DNA of 64,000 bases from JACMLD01 sp038207265 (GTDB lineage Bacteria; Bacteroidota; Bacteroidia; Chitinophagales; Chitinophagaceae). The translations under genes were made by a program, and so were the position numbers. Where the stretch lies: positions 124,001 through 188,000 of the forward strand of contig JBBQZZ010000001.1 in the NCBI GenBank assembly GCA_038207265.1. Direction: 5' to 3'. The notes under the pieces are model-generated. The model made no database searches. It saw nothing but the letters and a program-made list of their open reading frames with translations, and was not told where the DNA came from. Below are positions 8,679 to 16,147 of this stretch, piece by piece. Positions within the stretch are counted from its first letter, which is position 1. The number at the start of each line of letters is the position of its first letter.

Positions 8679-9332
8679 TTACCCGTAGCTGGTTAATTTG
8701 CCTAATTCAGCAATAAAATCGTTCCTGCAAATCATTCTTGCTCCCAGGCTCTGCAGGTGCTCGGTATATACCTGGCAGTCGATCAGCGCCACATTTTCTT
8801 TTTTAAGTTGTTCTACATAGCAGATAAATGCATATTTACTTGCATTACTGATTTTACTGAACATACTTTCTCCAAAAAATACTTTCCCCATCCTGATACC
8901 GTAACAGCCACCTACCAATTCATTGCCTAACCAAACTTCCGCACTGTGTGCGTAACCCAGTTCGTGCAATTTTATATAGGCAATTTTTACTTCATTGGTT
9001 ATCCAGGTGCTGTCCTGATCTTTACGGGCAGTTGTTTTGCAATGGCTGATAACTTCTGCAAAGGCTTTATCAATACTGAATTCAAAGGCATTTTTTTTAA
9101 GTAACTGCTTCATGCTTTTACTGATCTTCAATTCAGCGGGGTACAACACAAAACGCGGATCTGGGCACCACCACAATGGTGTGACCCCATCAAACCAGGG
9201 AAAGATGCCGCTTTTATACGCCGTCAGCAAGCGATCTACAGAAAGATCACCACCTATTGCCAGTAAACCATCGGGTTCCGCCAAATGAACAGGGGGAAAT
9301 GCAATTTCTTTGTCAAGGGCGAATAAAGGCAT
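8679..9332 (-). CDS. aat: Leucyl/phenylalanyl-tRNA--protein transferase
   Basis: Transfers Leu or Phe from aminoacyl-tRNA to the N-terminus of proteins starting with Lys or Arg, making them N-degrons. 217 residues, typical for Aat. Family signatures are PDGLLAIGGDLSVDRLLTAYKSGIFPWF near residue 20 and WWCPDPRFVL, followed by WITNEVKIAYIKLHELGYAHSAEVW and GGCYGIRMGKVFFGESMFS. It lies on the same strand as clpS and 143 nt downstream of it, placing tagging enzyme and recognition adaptor side by side. Confidence 0.95.
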   Translation of the reverse strand: MPLFALDKEIAFPPVHLAEPDGLLAIGGDLSVDRLLTAYKSGIFPWFDGVTPLWWCPDPRFVLYPAELKISKSMKQLLKKNAFEFSIDKAFAEVISHCKTTARKDQDSTWITNEVKIAYIKLHELGYAHSAEVWLGNELVGGCYGIRMGKVFFGESMFSKISNASKYAFICYVEQLKKENVALIDCQVYTEHLQSLGARMICRNDFIAELGKLTSYG

Positions 9333-9474
9333 AGATGATTGGTCTAAATATCAGATATGATTAACGATGCTTACTGAAGATAATTGCAGTTGAAATAAGT
9401 ATCGGCTGTACAAGTGTGCGACGCAAGCAAAGATGATTTAATATCCGCTGCCGGCTATCCAGGTAATTCATTTA

Positions 9475-9777
9475 CTAATCAGCAGTTATTTCAATGGTTG
9501 CATTGATTCCGCGTTCCGTAATGGCATCACACTGCGGTTTCAGGTCTTCATAACTACCATACTTTACGGCATATTTACCCTGGCTGTGTATGATAAGGGC
9601 ACATTGTTCTGCTTGTTCGGGTGTGTGACCGCAAATAGCTATTAGTGTTTCTATCACCCATTCAAAAGTGTTCACTTCGTCGTTCCAGACAATCAGCTGG
9701 CAGGTTTTTTCAAGTTCCGTTTCCAGCAATACTTCTTCTGAAATCAATGTGCCGGGTTGTTCTTTATACGAATGCAT
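9475..9777 (-). CDS. clpS: ATP-dependent Clp protease adaptor ClpS
   Basis: Small adaptor that binds N-terminal Leu, Phe, Tyr or Trp and hands substrates to the ClpA/ClpC chaperone. 100 residues: a flexible N-terminal tail, then LIVWNDEVNTFEWVIETL (the ND-x-x-T/N-x-x-VI binding-pocket signature), CGHTPEQAEQCALIIHSQGKYAVKYGS, and the C-terminal strand. Partner of the neighbouring aat gene in the bacterial N-degron pathway. Confidence 0.95.
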   Translation of the reverse strand: MHSYKEQPGTLISEEVLLETELEKTCQLIVWNDEVNTFEWVIETLIAICGHTPEQAEQCALIIHSQGKYAVKYGSYEDLKPQCDAITERGINATIEITAD

Positions 9778-9794
9778 AAACGGAATAGTTTCAG

Positions 9795-9802
9795 CAAAAA
9801 TA
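9795..9802 (-). promoter_or_regulatory. Candidate -7 box of the clpS promoter
   Basis: Reads TATTTTTG on the minus strand, matching TAnnTTTG, 17 nt upstream of the clpS ATG. No TTG is seen at the 19-nt spacing. Confidence 0.35.
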
Positions 9803-9907
9803 GAGATAATGATTGCAATATGCCAGTGTTTGCAACATTTATAGCTGAGAGCCTGTCTTCTCTAAGAGCAAAGTATATTCTGGCATAATTTTCCCCTTTA
9901 TTTAGTA

Positions 9908-11968
9908 ATGTTCAAACTGTTACAGAGAAAGAAGACTGCGCCCTTAACAGAAAATGATGGCAAAGCCATTGTACTGTCATTGAACAGTACTCATCGCGGA
10001 TTGTACTACCTGGTTGAACTGGTAAAAAAAATACGACCCCGGCATCCCAAGGACATTGACGATGCAGAGATGCGGTTTAAGGCATTGCTTTTTCAACTGC
10101 AACAGGAGCGATCACTATTGTTTGCGCTGCGAAAATCACTCTTGTTACAATTCATGAACAGCAGCCTGATTATGGCTCTCACCGAAAGTGGTATTGTAAG
10201 TTCAAGAGGGTTTGTTCAGGAGTTGATTAGTAAATTAAAACATAAGTTTTTACCCTCCCTGCAACAGCCAGACGATTTCCTGTTTGTTATCAGCCGGGTG
10301 TTCTATAAAAAAAGCGACTATGTATGGGTGTCAGGTATTGACCGCCAATTATGGAAAAGTTTTTTTGAATTACTGGGTATTGAAGTTAATCTCACAGATA
10401 CCGCACTCACCAAACAATTAATTCAATCGTTGCAGGTTCTTTCATACAGGATGACAACGTTGGGTATGGAAAAAGAAGTTGCCAATCACTATAGCCATTT
10501 TGACAACGCCATTCAACCTTTTGTTGAACAAAACAAACTGGTTAAATTATATATTGAAAGAGCCACTCAACTGAGTATTGATGAAAAGCATATGCTGCTT
10601 TCCAATATCCAGGAAAATTTATTCAACTGCCGGCAGAGCAATGAATGGGTGAGAAACCAGCGAATTGAATATGGTACCAGTCTTGCCCAGACATTTATAC
10701 TGGTGCGACTGGAAGAACAAATAAAAAGAATGCTGATTATTATTGATGCCCTGAACGCGGATAATTTATTCAATACAGATCGTTTCGTTGATTATTTTGT
10801 GACTGTTATAAAAAATGAGAACAAAAAAAGCAGTCTAAGAGAATTTCTTTCCGATAATCTTGGATTGCTGGCCTACCAGATTGCCGAACACAAAGGAAAA
10901 AAAGGTGAGAAATACATCAGTTCAACCAAAAAAGATTTTCGTTTGCTATTCAGAAGCTCCATGGGTGGAGGTGTGATTGTTTCCTTTGTTACCATCATAA
11001 AAAATTTATTGAGCATAATTCATCTTCCTATTTTCTGGCAGGGATTTTCCTATGGAACCAATTATGCTGCCGGATTTGTAATGATGGATGAAACTGGTAC
11101 CACGCTGGCCACCAAACAACCTGCTTATACCGCATCAGCGGTTGCCAGTTCCCTGGATGTACAAAAACAAGGTGGTCATCCCGATTTGCGCAATCTTGTT
11201 ATTACCGTTACAAAAGTCAGTCGCAGCCAGATTGCTTCTTTTACAGGGAACCTGATCATAGTTTTTCCAATGACTTACCTGCTGGCCTGGGTATTTAAGA
11301 TCGTTACCGGCTTTAAAATTGCAGAAGGTGCGGCCGCCACCAAACTGCTGGAAGAACAGCATCCTTTTCACAGCCTTGCTTTATTATATGCCTGTTTTAC
11401 CGGCTTCTTTTTATTTGTGAGCGGATTAATTGCAGGATATGTAGATAACCATGTTGTATATGGACGCATTTCACAAAGACTAAAAACCCATCCCATTTTT
11501 ACCAATACCATGAGCCCGAAAAGACTGAACCGCCTGGCAAATAGGGTTGATAAAAGTGCCGGTGCATTGGCAGGTAGTATTTGCCTTGGATTTTTTTTAG
11601 GTTGCGCCGGTCCACTGGGTAAGTTCCTCGGTATTCCTTTCGATATTCGTCACATCACCATTTCCGCCGGTAATACCGCCATTGGTTTTTATGGATTGGA
11701 CCACAAGGTGGAAACTGGTTATCTAATAACAATTATAGGAGGCGTATTGATGATTGGTTTTCTTAATTTCCTCGTTAGTTTTTCCCTTGCATTTTATGTA
11801 GCCGTTAAGTCCAGGGGCATTCGCTTAAAAGATTATCCCGAATTCTTTTCTCTTTTGGGAAGGTATCTTCGCAAACGTCCAAAAGATTTTTTCTGGCCTC
11901 CATCATCTCCGGGAAAAGCAATTGATGTGTTTAATAATGGACTAACTGTTGAAAGTAAAAAAGTATAG
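9908..11968 (+). CDS. Membrane protein of the 'site-specific recombinase' (Gcr, PF10136) family
   Basis: 686 residues. The first half is a soluble helical region (LNSTHRGLYYLVELVKKIRP and later QSNEWVRNQRIEYGTSLAQTFILVRLEEQI). The second half holds about six hydrophobic segments, with GGGVIVSFVTIIKNLL, HLPIFWQGFSYGTNYAAGFV, SFTGNLIIVFPMTYLLAWVF and GFLNFLVSFSLAFYVAVKSRG. This is the layout of the family named after gonococcal Gcr. The family name implies DNA recombination, but I see no tyrosine- or serine-recombinase catalytic motif and the protein is clearly an inner-membrane protein, so the name should not be read as function. It stands alone, convergent with the FGE gene. Confidence 0.7.
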   Translation: MFKLLQRKKTAPLTENDGKAIVLSLNSTHRGLYYLVELVKKIRPRHPKDIDDAEMRFKALLFQLQQERSLLFALRKSLLLQFMNSSLIMALTESGIVSSRGFVQELISKLKHKFLPSLQQPDDFLFVISRVFYKKSDYVWVSGIDRQLWKSFFELLGIEVNLTDTALTKQLIQSLQVLSYRMTTLGMEKEVANHYSHFDNAIQPFVEQNKLVKLYIERATQLSIDEKHMLLSNIQENLFNCRQSNEWVRNQRIEYGTSLAQTFILVRLEEQIKRMLIIIDALNADNLFNTDRFVDYFVTVIKNENKKSSLREFLSDNLGLLAYQIAEHKGKKGEKYISSTKKDFRLLFRSSMGGGVIVSFVTIIKNLLSIIHLPIFWQGFSYGTNYAAGFVMMDETGTTLATKQPAYTASAVASSLDVQKQGGHPDLRNLVITVTKVSRSQIASFTGNLIIVFPMTYLLAWVFKIVTGFKIAEGAAATKLLEEQHPFHSLALLYACFTGFFLFVSGLIAGYVDNHVVYGRISQRLKTHPIFTNTMSPKRLNRLANRVDKSAGALAGSICLGFFLGCAGPLGKFLGIPFDIRHITISAGNTAIGFYGLDHKVETGYLITIIGGVLMIGFLNFLVSFSLAFYVAVKSRGIRLKDYPEFFSLLGRYLRKRPKDFFWPPSSPGKAIDVFNNGLTVESKKV

Positions 11969-11977
11969 TAGGTAAAA

Positions 11978-12006
11978 CAAAACCCCGCATTGCCGTGAGG
12001 ATTTTT
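11978..12006. terminator. Weak inverted repeat between convergent genes
   Basis: AAAACCCCGC and GAGGATTTTT flank a short loop. The stem has mismatches, but the A-rich left and T-rich right flanks and the position between convergent stop codons suggest a decayed or weak bidirectional terminator. Confidence 0.35.
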
Positions 12007-12012
12007 TAAACT

Positions 12013-13131
12013 TTAAAAAGTTTTTTTATCCTTCACACATCTGAACCCTGTATGCTCTAAACCCGTATCGGGGCTGCTTTTCATGCGCCGCGCCACCCTA
12101 TAACCGCTACAATAAGAATCATTGCATAAAAAGCTTCCGCCTCTTAAACTTCTTTTTGCAGTGTAAGTATCTTCAGGGTCATAACTTTTTGCAGGGCCTT
12201 TTGGATTAACTGTGGTTTTTCCCACCAGTGACTTATAATAATTATAATCGTACCAGTCACTGCACCATTCCCAAACATTACCAGCCACATCATACAAACC
12301 ATAACCGTTGGGAGAAAAACTTTTTACAGGCGCGGCTTTTACATAACCATCTTTTTGTTCATTCAGGTATGGGAATTTCCCCTCCCAGCTGTTTGTTTTT
12401 GGTTTACCAGCATTTACATGCTCATTACCCCAGGGATAAATATTATTAGTCAATTTACCCCTTGCAGCAAATTCCCATTCTGCTTCTGTTGGCAAACGTT
12501 TTCCAGCCCATTTACAATACGCTGTCGCATCATCCCAGCATACCTGTACCACCGGATAATTTTCTTTTCCATTAATATTACTGGCTGGTCCTTCGGGATG
12601 TCTCCAGTCTGCGCCTTTTATCCAACTCCACCACTGGGAATAGTCATTTAAATTAACGGGGCTATTACTTTGCCTGAATACCAGCGAAGCTGCCACCAAT
12701 ACACTATCCGGTGGTTTAGGTGTGCCCGGCGGTACTGAGTTTTTTAATTCTTCCCAATTGGGTTTTCTTTCGGCGGTTGTTACATACCCTGTGGCGTCAA
12801 TAAATTTTTTGAATTGTGCATTTGTCACTTCGGTAATATCCATGTAAAAAGGGCTTACTACTACCTGGTGCTTTGGATATTCATCCGGAGCTGCCTGATC
12901 ATTGTCGCCACCCATAGCAAATGTTCCGCCCGAAATAAAAACCATACCAGTAACAGAAGTATCGCCATTGACCGCAATGCCTGCAGTTGCACTATCATTA
13001 TTACCAAAGCGGGAAGGCAGTGCCATACAGAAATGAGCAGTGTCTTTTTCCGCTACACTCTTTTCACTGGTGTTAATATTGCAGGCAAAAAGAAAAAGTA
13101 AACAAATAGTAATAACAGTATATATTTTCAT
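12013..13131 (-). CDS. Formylglycine-generating enzyme (sulfatase-modifying factor), lipoprotein
   Basis: Oxidises the active-site cysteine of sulfatases to formylglycine. The ATG at 13131 is preferred over an upstream TTG because it gives a lipoprotein signal MKIYTVITICLLFLFAC. The 372-residue protein has the FGE fold from GMVFISGGTFAMGG through LPTEAEWEFAARG to GNVWEWCSDWY. The C-terminal GGSFLCNDSYCSGYR holds both catalytic, copper-binding cysteines (C336 and C341), with SPDTG and GFRC after them as in genuine FGEs. It is 1.2 kb from an intact cysteine-type sulfatase and beside a sulfatase remnant, so it very likely matures exported sulfatases. Confidence 0.88.
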   Translation of the reverse strand: MKIYTVITICLLFLFACNINTSEKSVAEKDTAHFCMALPSRFGNNDSATAGIAVNGDTSVTGMVFISGGTFAMGGDNDQAAPDEYPKHQVVVSPFYMDITEVTNAQFKKFIDATGYVTTAERKPNWEELKNSVPPGTPKPPDSVLVAASLVFRQSNSPVNLNDYSQWWSWIKGADWRHPEGPASNINGKENYPVVQVCWDDATAYCKWAGKRLPTEAEWEFAARGKLTNNIYPWGNEHVNAGKPKTNSWEGKFPYLNEQKDGYVKAAPVKSFSPNGYGLYDVAGNVWEWCSDWYDYNYYKSLVGKTTVNPKGPAKSYDPEDTYTAKRSLRGGSFLCNDSYCSGYRVARRMKSSPDTGLEHTGFRCVKDKKTF

Positions 13132-13149
13132 TCCTGTAAAATTATCAAA

Positions 13150-13157
13150 CAAATTTA
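13150..13157 (-). promoter_or_regulatory. Candidate -7 box of the FGE promoter
   Basis: Reads TAAATTTG on the minus strand (TAnnTTTG), 19 nt upstream of the FGE ATG and just past the stop codon of the sulfatase remnant. Confidence 0.35.
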
Positions 13158-13167
13158 TTTAGCACCT

Positions 13168-13386
13168 TCAAACAAAAAATTCTTGCGGCTCGCTGTCCGG
13201 CCGTGGTTGCATAGATGCATACCATTTATCCCACGCTTTAATCATTTCAGCAAGCATTGAGGGAAATTGTGTTGCCAGGTTACTATTTTCATCTTTATCT
13301 GTTGAAAGGTCATACAATTCCCAGGTTTCATTATCTCCGTTTTTAGAAACTATCTTGCAGTTTCCTTTTATCGCCTGACCAACGTT
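13168..13386 (-). pseudogene. C-terminal remnant of an arylsulfatase
   Basis: A 72-codon open stretch ending at a TGA (13168-13170). It contains AIKGNCKIVSKNGDNETWEL, then YDLSTDKDENSNLA and a short helix with AWDKWY. This matches the C-terminal end of type I sulfatases (RAIR-G-WKLV ... WELYDL ... E-NLA ... W-WA). An in-frame stop directly precedes it and no catalytic N-terminus exists upstream, so the gene has lost most of its length. It reads toward the FGE gene, suggesting an ancestral sulfatase-FGE operon. Confidence 0.65.
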
Positions 13387-13531
13387 TTAAAGGCGTGATA
13401 GAAACTTTTTTCATCTTTTTTCATGGGTTCACAAAGCTTCGTTAAGTCTTGCGCCAGTCAAAGTTTACAAATTTGTTTAAAAGATGCTCCAAAGAAATAT
13501 TTCAATGGTAATAGCCCACAATTTATAGGAG

Positions 13532-13933
13532 ATGAGTCTGTGGAATACATCATATTTTTCAGGTACTGCATCGTATATTAACCGCTTTATTATTTCAAAA
13601 CAATCGCTGCAAGATCACATCAACTTCGCCCTTGATTTGGGCGAGGTGCCGGATGTTGCTGAAGTATTGGTGAATGGAAAATCTACCGGCATACTGGGGA
13701 CCAGTCCATTTAGATTAAATATTCAGGACTACCTTTACGAGGGAGAAAATCATCTTGAAATAAAAATTACCAATATGTGGATCAACCGACTAACTGGTGA
13801 TATGAATTTACCCGACACTGAAAAATTTTGTAAAACCAATCAACCCTATATTATTAAAGATCTCGTATCAAATGGTATAGGAGAGGAGACCTTAAAGTGC
13901 AGAGAGCAGGGCTTATGGGACCCGTTAATTTGA
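13532..13933 (+). pseudogene. C-terminal fragment of a large glycoside hydrolase (GH106/GH2-like)
   Basis: A 133-codon reading frame starting at YFSGTASYINRF and continuing with LDLGEVPDVAEVLVNGKSTG, LYEGENHLEIKITNMWINRL and a degenerate GLWDPL end. This pattern (FSGTATY ... LDLG-V ... AEV-VNGK ... L-G-N-LEI-VTN-W-NRL-GD ... SGLLGPV) is the C-terminal beta-sandwich of alpha-L-rhamnosidase-like and other multidomain hydrolases. A stop codon lies just upstream of the ATG and the catalytic region is missing. I read it as a decayed polysaccharide-degradation gene. Confidence 0.6.
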
Positions 13934-14012
13934 TATTTCGAAAAAAATAGATGGAGAAAGAGATAGCGATAAAATGATATAGGATATTTTAAAACGTGTA
14001 AAAATTGGAAGT

Positions 14013-14207
14013 GTGAAAATTATACTCTTGCTTATTTTTTTTATGGTCGAAGCATGGTATGTGTATCTCGATAAGCCCAATAATAACACCTCGCATTTAC
14101 TAAATAAATCTCTTCAACTTTCAGGTAATCGATTTTTTACATTTAATACCGTAGTAAGGGTAAGGCAGATTGAAGTGTCTCGTGATGAGAATCCGTCTGG
14201 CCCCTGA
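14013..14207 (+). pseudogene. Short reading frame, probable gene remnant
   Basis: 64 codons from a GTG. The N-terminus is signal-peptide-like (MKIILLLIFFMVEAWYVYL) and the end reads VRVRQIEVSRDENPSGP. After the stop, a one-base shift continues as PESFEFSKQ before another stop, which points to a frameshifted remnant. I cannot name its family. It lies in the same decayed stretch as the glycoside-hydrolase fragment. Confidence 0.25.
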
Positions 14208-14316
14208 AAGTTTTGAGTTTTCTAAACAGTGATATAAGACGTAACAGACGAATCTGGCAACCAGTATAGAGAAAAGGTGAAAAGCACAATTCATAATTTA
14301 AGAAAGAATAATTTAC

Positions 14317-15864
14317 ATGAAAAGTTACTATGTATTAATATTTTTATTTCAATCTTCTCTGTTTGCCCAGCAACGCCCCAATATCGTTTTTATTATGAGC
14401 GACGATCATGCTTACCAGGCTATTAGCTCTTACGGTTATGGATTAAATCATACGCCTCATATTGATCAGTTAGCGAAAAAAGGCATTTTGTTCAGGAACG
14501 CGTTTGTGACTAATTCTTTGTGCGCTCCCAGCCGGGCAGCTATTCTTACTGGCAAGTACAGCAACCTGAACGGCATCAGGGGAAATGGTGAGGAACAATT
14601 TGATGGCTCCCAGTTAACTTTTCCAAAATTATTACAGCATGCAGGTTACCAAACAGCGCTGATTGGTAAATGGCATTTAGGGTCTGATCCTACAGGTTTT
14701 GATTATTGGAATATAATTCCGGGGCAGGGCGATTATTACAATCCCGATTTTATCGATAATGGAGTAAAGGGCGTCGTTAAAGGATATGTTACTGATCTCA
14801 CCACGGATTTTGCATTGAAATGGCTAGATCATCGTGATTCCGCTCGTCCTTTTTGTGTATTGATTTGGAACAAAGCGCCGCATCGCAATTGGATGCCAGC
14901 GATTAAGTATCTCCATGAATTTGATAATATGCAGATCCCTTTGCCTTCCAGCTTTTTTGATAATTATGGTACACGTACAAAGGCGGCCCATGAACAGCAA
15001 ATGGAGGTTGGTAAATCGTTAACCCCCAATTATGATCTCAAAGAGAACTTTAATACAGATATACCCGACCAACTATTAGACGCTAGCTGGAAAGGAATAT
15101 TTGGCAGGTTAAGCCCCGAAGAGCAACAAATGTTTAAAGAAGCATATACCCCCAAGAATGATGCCTTTAGAAAGGCGGGCCTGAGTGGTGAAGCATTGGC
15201 TACGTGGAAATATGAACGTTATATAAAAGATTATCTAAGCTGTATTAAGTCTGTGGATGACAATGTGGGTAGGCTGACTGATTATTTGAAGGAAAACGGA
15301 CTGGATAAAAATACTATTGTTATCTATTCTTCTGACCAGGGATTTTACCTGGGAGAGCATGGTTGGTTCGATAAGCGGTTTATGTATGAACAATCTTTTA
15401 AAACACCCCTTATCGTTAGCTGGCCCTCCGAAATAAAGTTCGGAACAGTTAATAAAGATCTGGTGATGAACATTGATATCGCAGAAACTTTGCTTGATGC
15501 AGCAAAGGTTAGCATCCCCACTTCTATGCAGGGTAAAAGTATGCTGCCATTACTGAAAGGTAAAACTCCGGGCAATTGGAGAAAGTCTGTATACTATCAC
15601 TATTATGAATCCGGTGACGAACACAATGTGGCTAAACACATTGGTGTTAGAACTGACAGATATAAACTTATTTGGTTTTATGAAAATCGAGAATGGGAGT
15701 TGTACGATTTATTGAATGATCAAAATGAATTGCACAATGTATATGATCAGGTGGAATATAAAGACATCCAAAAAAAATTAAAAAAACAATTAATTCGGTT
15801 GGAGCGAAAATATAAAGATGATGAAATGGTAAAGATGTCGTCGATAAATAATGCTTCAAAATAA
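14317..15864 (+). CDS. Secreted type I sulfatase (formylglycine-dependent)
   Basis: Hydrolyses sulfate esters, probably on a polysaccharide, outside the cytoplasm. 515 residues with a signal peptide ending FAQ. RPNIVFIMSDD supplies the first metal-binding aspartates, and C69-A-P-S-R73 is the C-x-P-x-R motif whose cysteine becomes formylglycine. TGKWHLG, IYSSDQGFYLGEHGWFDKR and VRTDRYKLIWFY are further sulfatase signatures, and the length is normal. The intact FGE at 12013-13131 has the cysteines needed to activate it. Overall similarity is to N-acetylglucosamine-6-sulfatase-like enzymes, but substrate cannot be set from sequence alone. Confidence 0.9.
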   Translation: MKSYYVLIFLFQSSLFAQQRPNIVFIMSDDHAYQAISSYGYGLNHTPHIDQLAKKGILFRNAFVTNSLCAPSRAAILTGKYSNLNGIRGNGEEQFDGSQLTFPKLLQHAGYQTALIGKWHLGSDPTGFDYWNIIPGQGDYYNPDFIDNGVKGVVKGYVTDLTTDFALKWLDHRDSARPFCVLIWNKAPHRNWMPAIKYLHEFDNMQIPLPSSFFDNYGTRTKAAHEQQMEVGKSLTPNYDLKENFNTDIPDQLLDASWKGIFGRLSPEEQQMFKEAYTPKNDAFRKAGLSGEALATWKYERYIKDYLSCIKSVDDNVGRLTDYLKENGLDKNTIVIYSSDQGFYLGEHGWFDKRFMYEQSFKTPLIVSWPSEIKFGTVNKDLVMNIDIAETLLDAAKVSIPTSMQGKSMLPLLKGKTPGNWRKSVYYHYYESGDEHNVAKHIGVRTDRYKLIWFYENREWELYDLLNDQNELHNVYDQVEYKDIQKKLKKQLIRLERKYKDDEMVKMSSINNASK

Positions 15865-16031
15865 AAAGTTATTATGCGCCAGAACTGCTTCAATCAATAC
15901 ATACCTTTTGTTGCTCGGACTTTGCGCCGGATATCGGTACAATAAACAGATCACCGATCGTCAGGAAAGTTGAAGGTAGGTTTTATGATTTGCAGAATAA
16001 TTTAAGCACTTCTCACAAAACAGAAAGCTAA
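15851..16031 (+). pseudogene. Remnant of a secreted hydrolase gene downstream of the sulfatase
   Basis: An ATG overlapping the sulfatase end opens a 40-codon frame (15851-15973) with the export-signal-like TYLLLLGLCAGYRYNKQITD. In another frame the sequence then reads VRKVEGRFYDLQNNLSTSHKTES and a stop at 16031. A start and a tail-like end without a middle suggest a gene reduced by internal deletion and frameshift. Confidence 0.35.
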
Positions 16032-16147
16032 ATAGTCGTTCCTTAAAAAGCTTATTTTTCCAGGTTTAATAAAAATTGCTATTACAATAGCAAACCGTGA
16101 TGGTAAATAAATAACTACACAATTAATTGTTGCTTAAATTTTTTCTC

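Noticed and set aside
9908..11968. Reading the Gcr-family gene as an integrase that marks a mobile element
   Set aside because: No recombinase catalytic residues, several membrane helices, and no flanking repeats or cargo genes.
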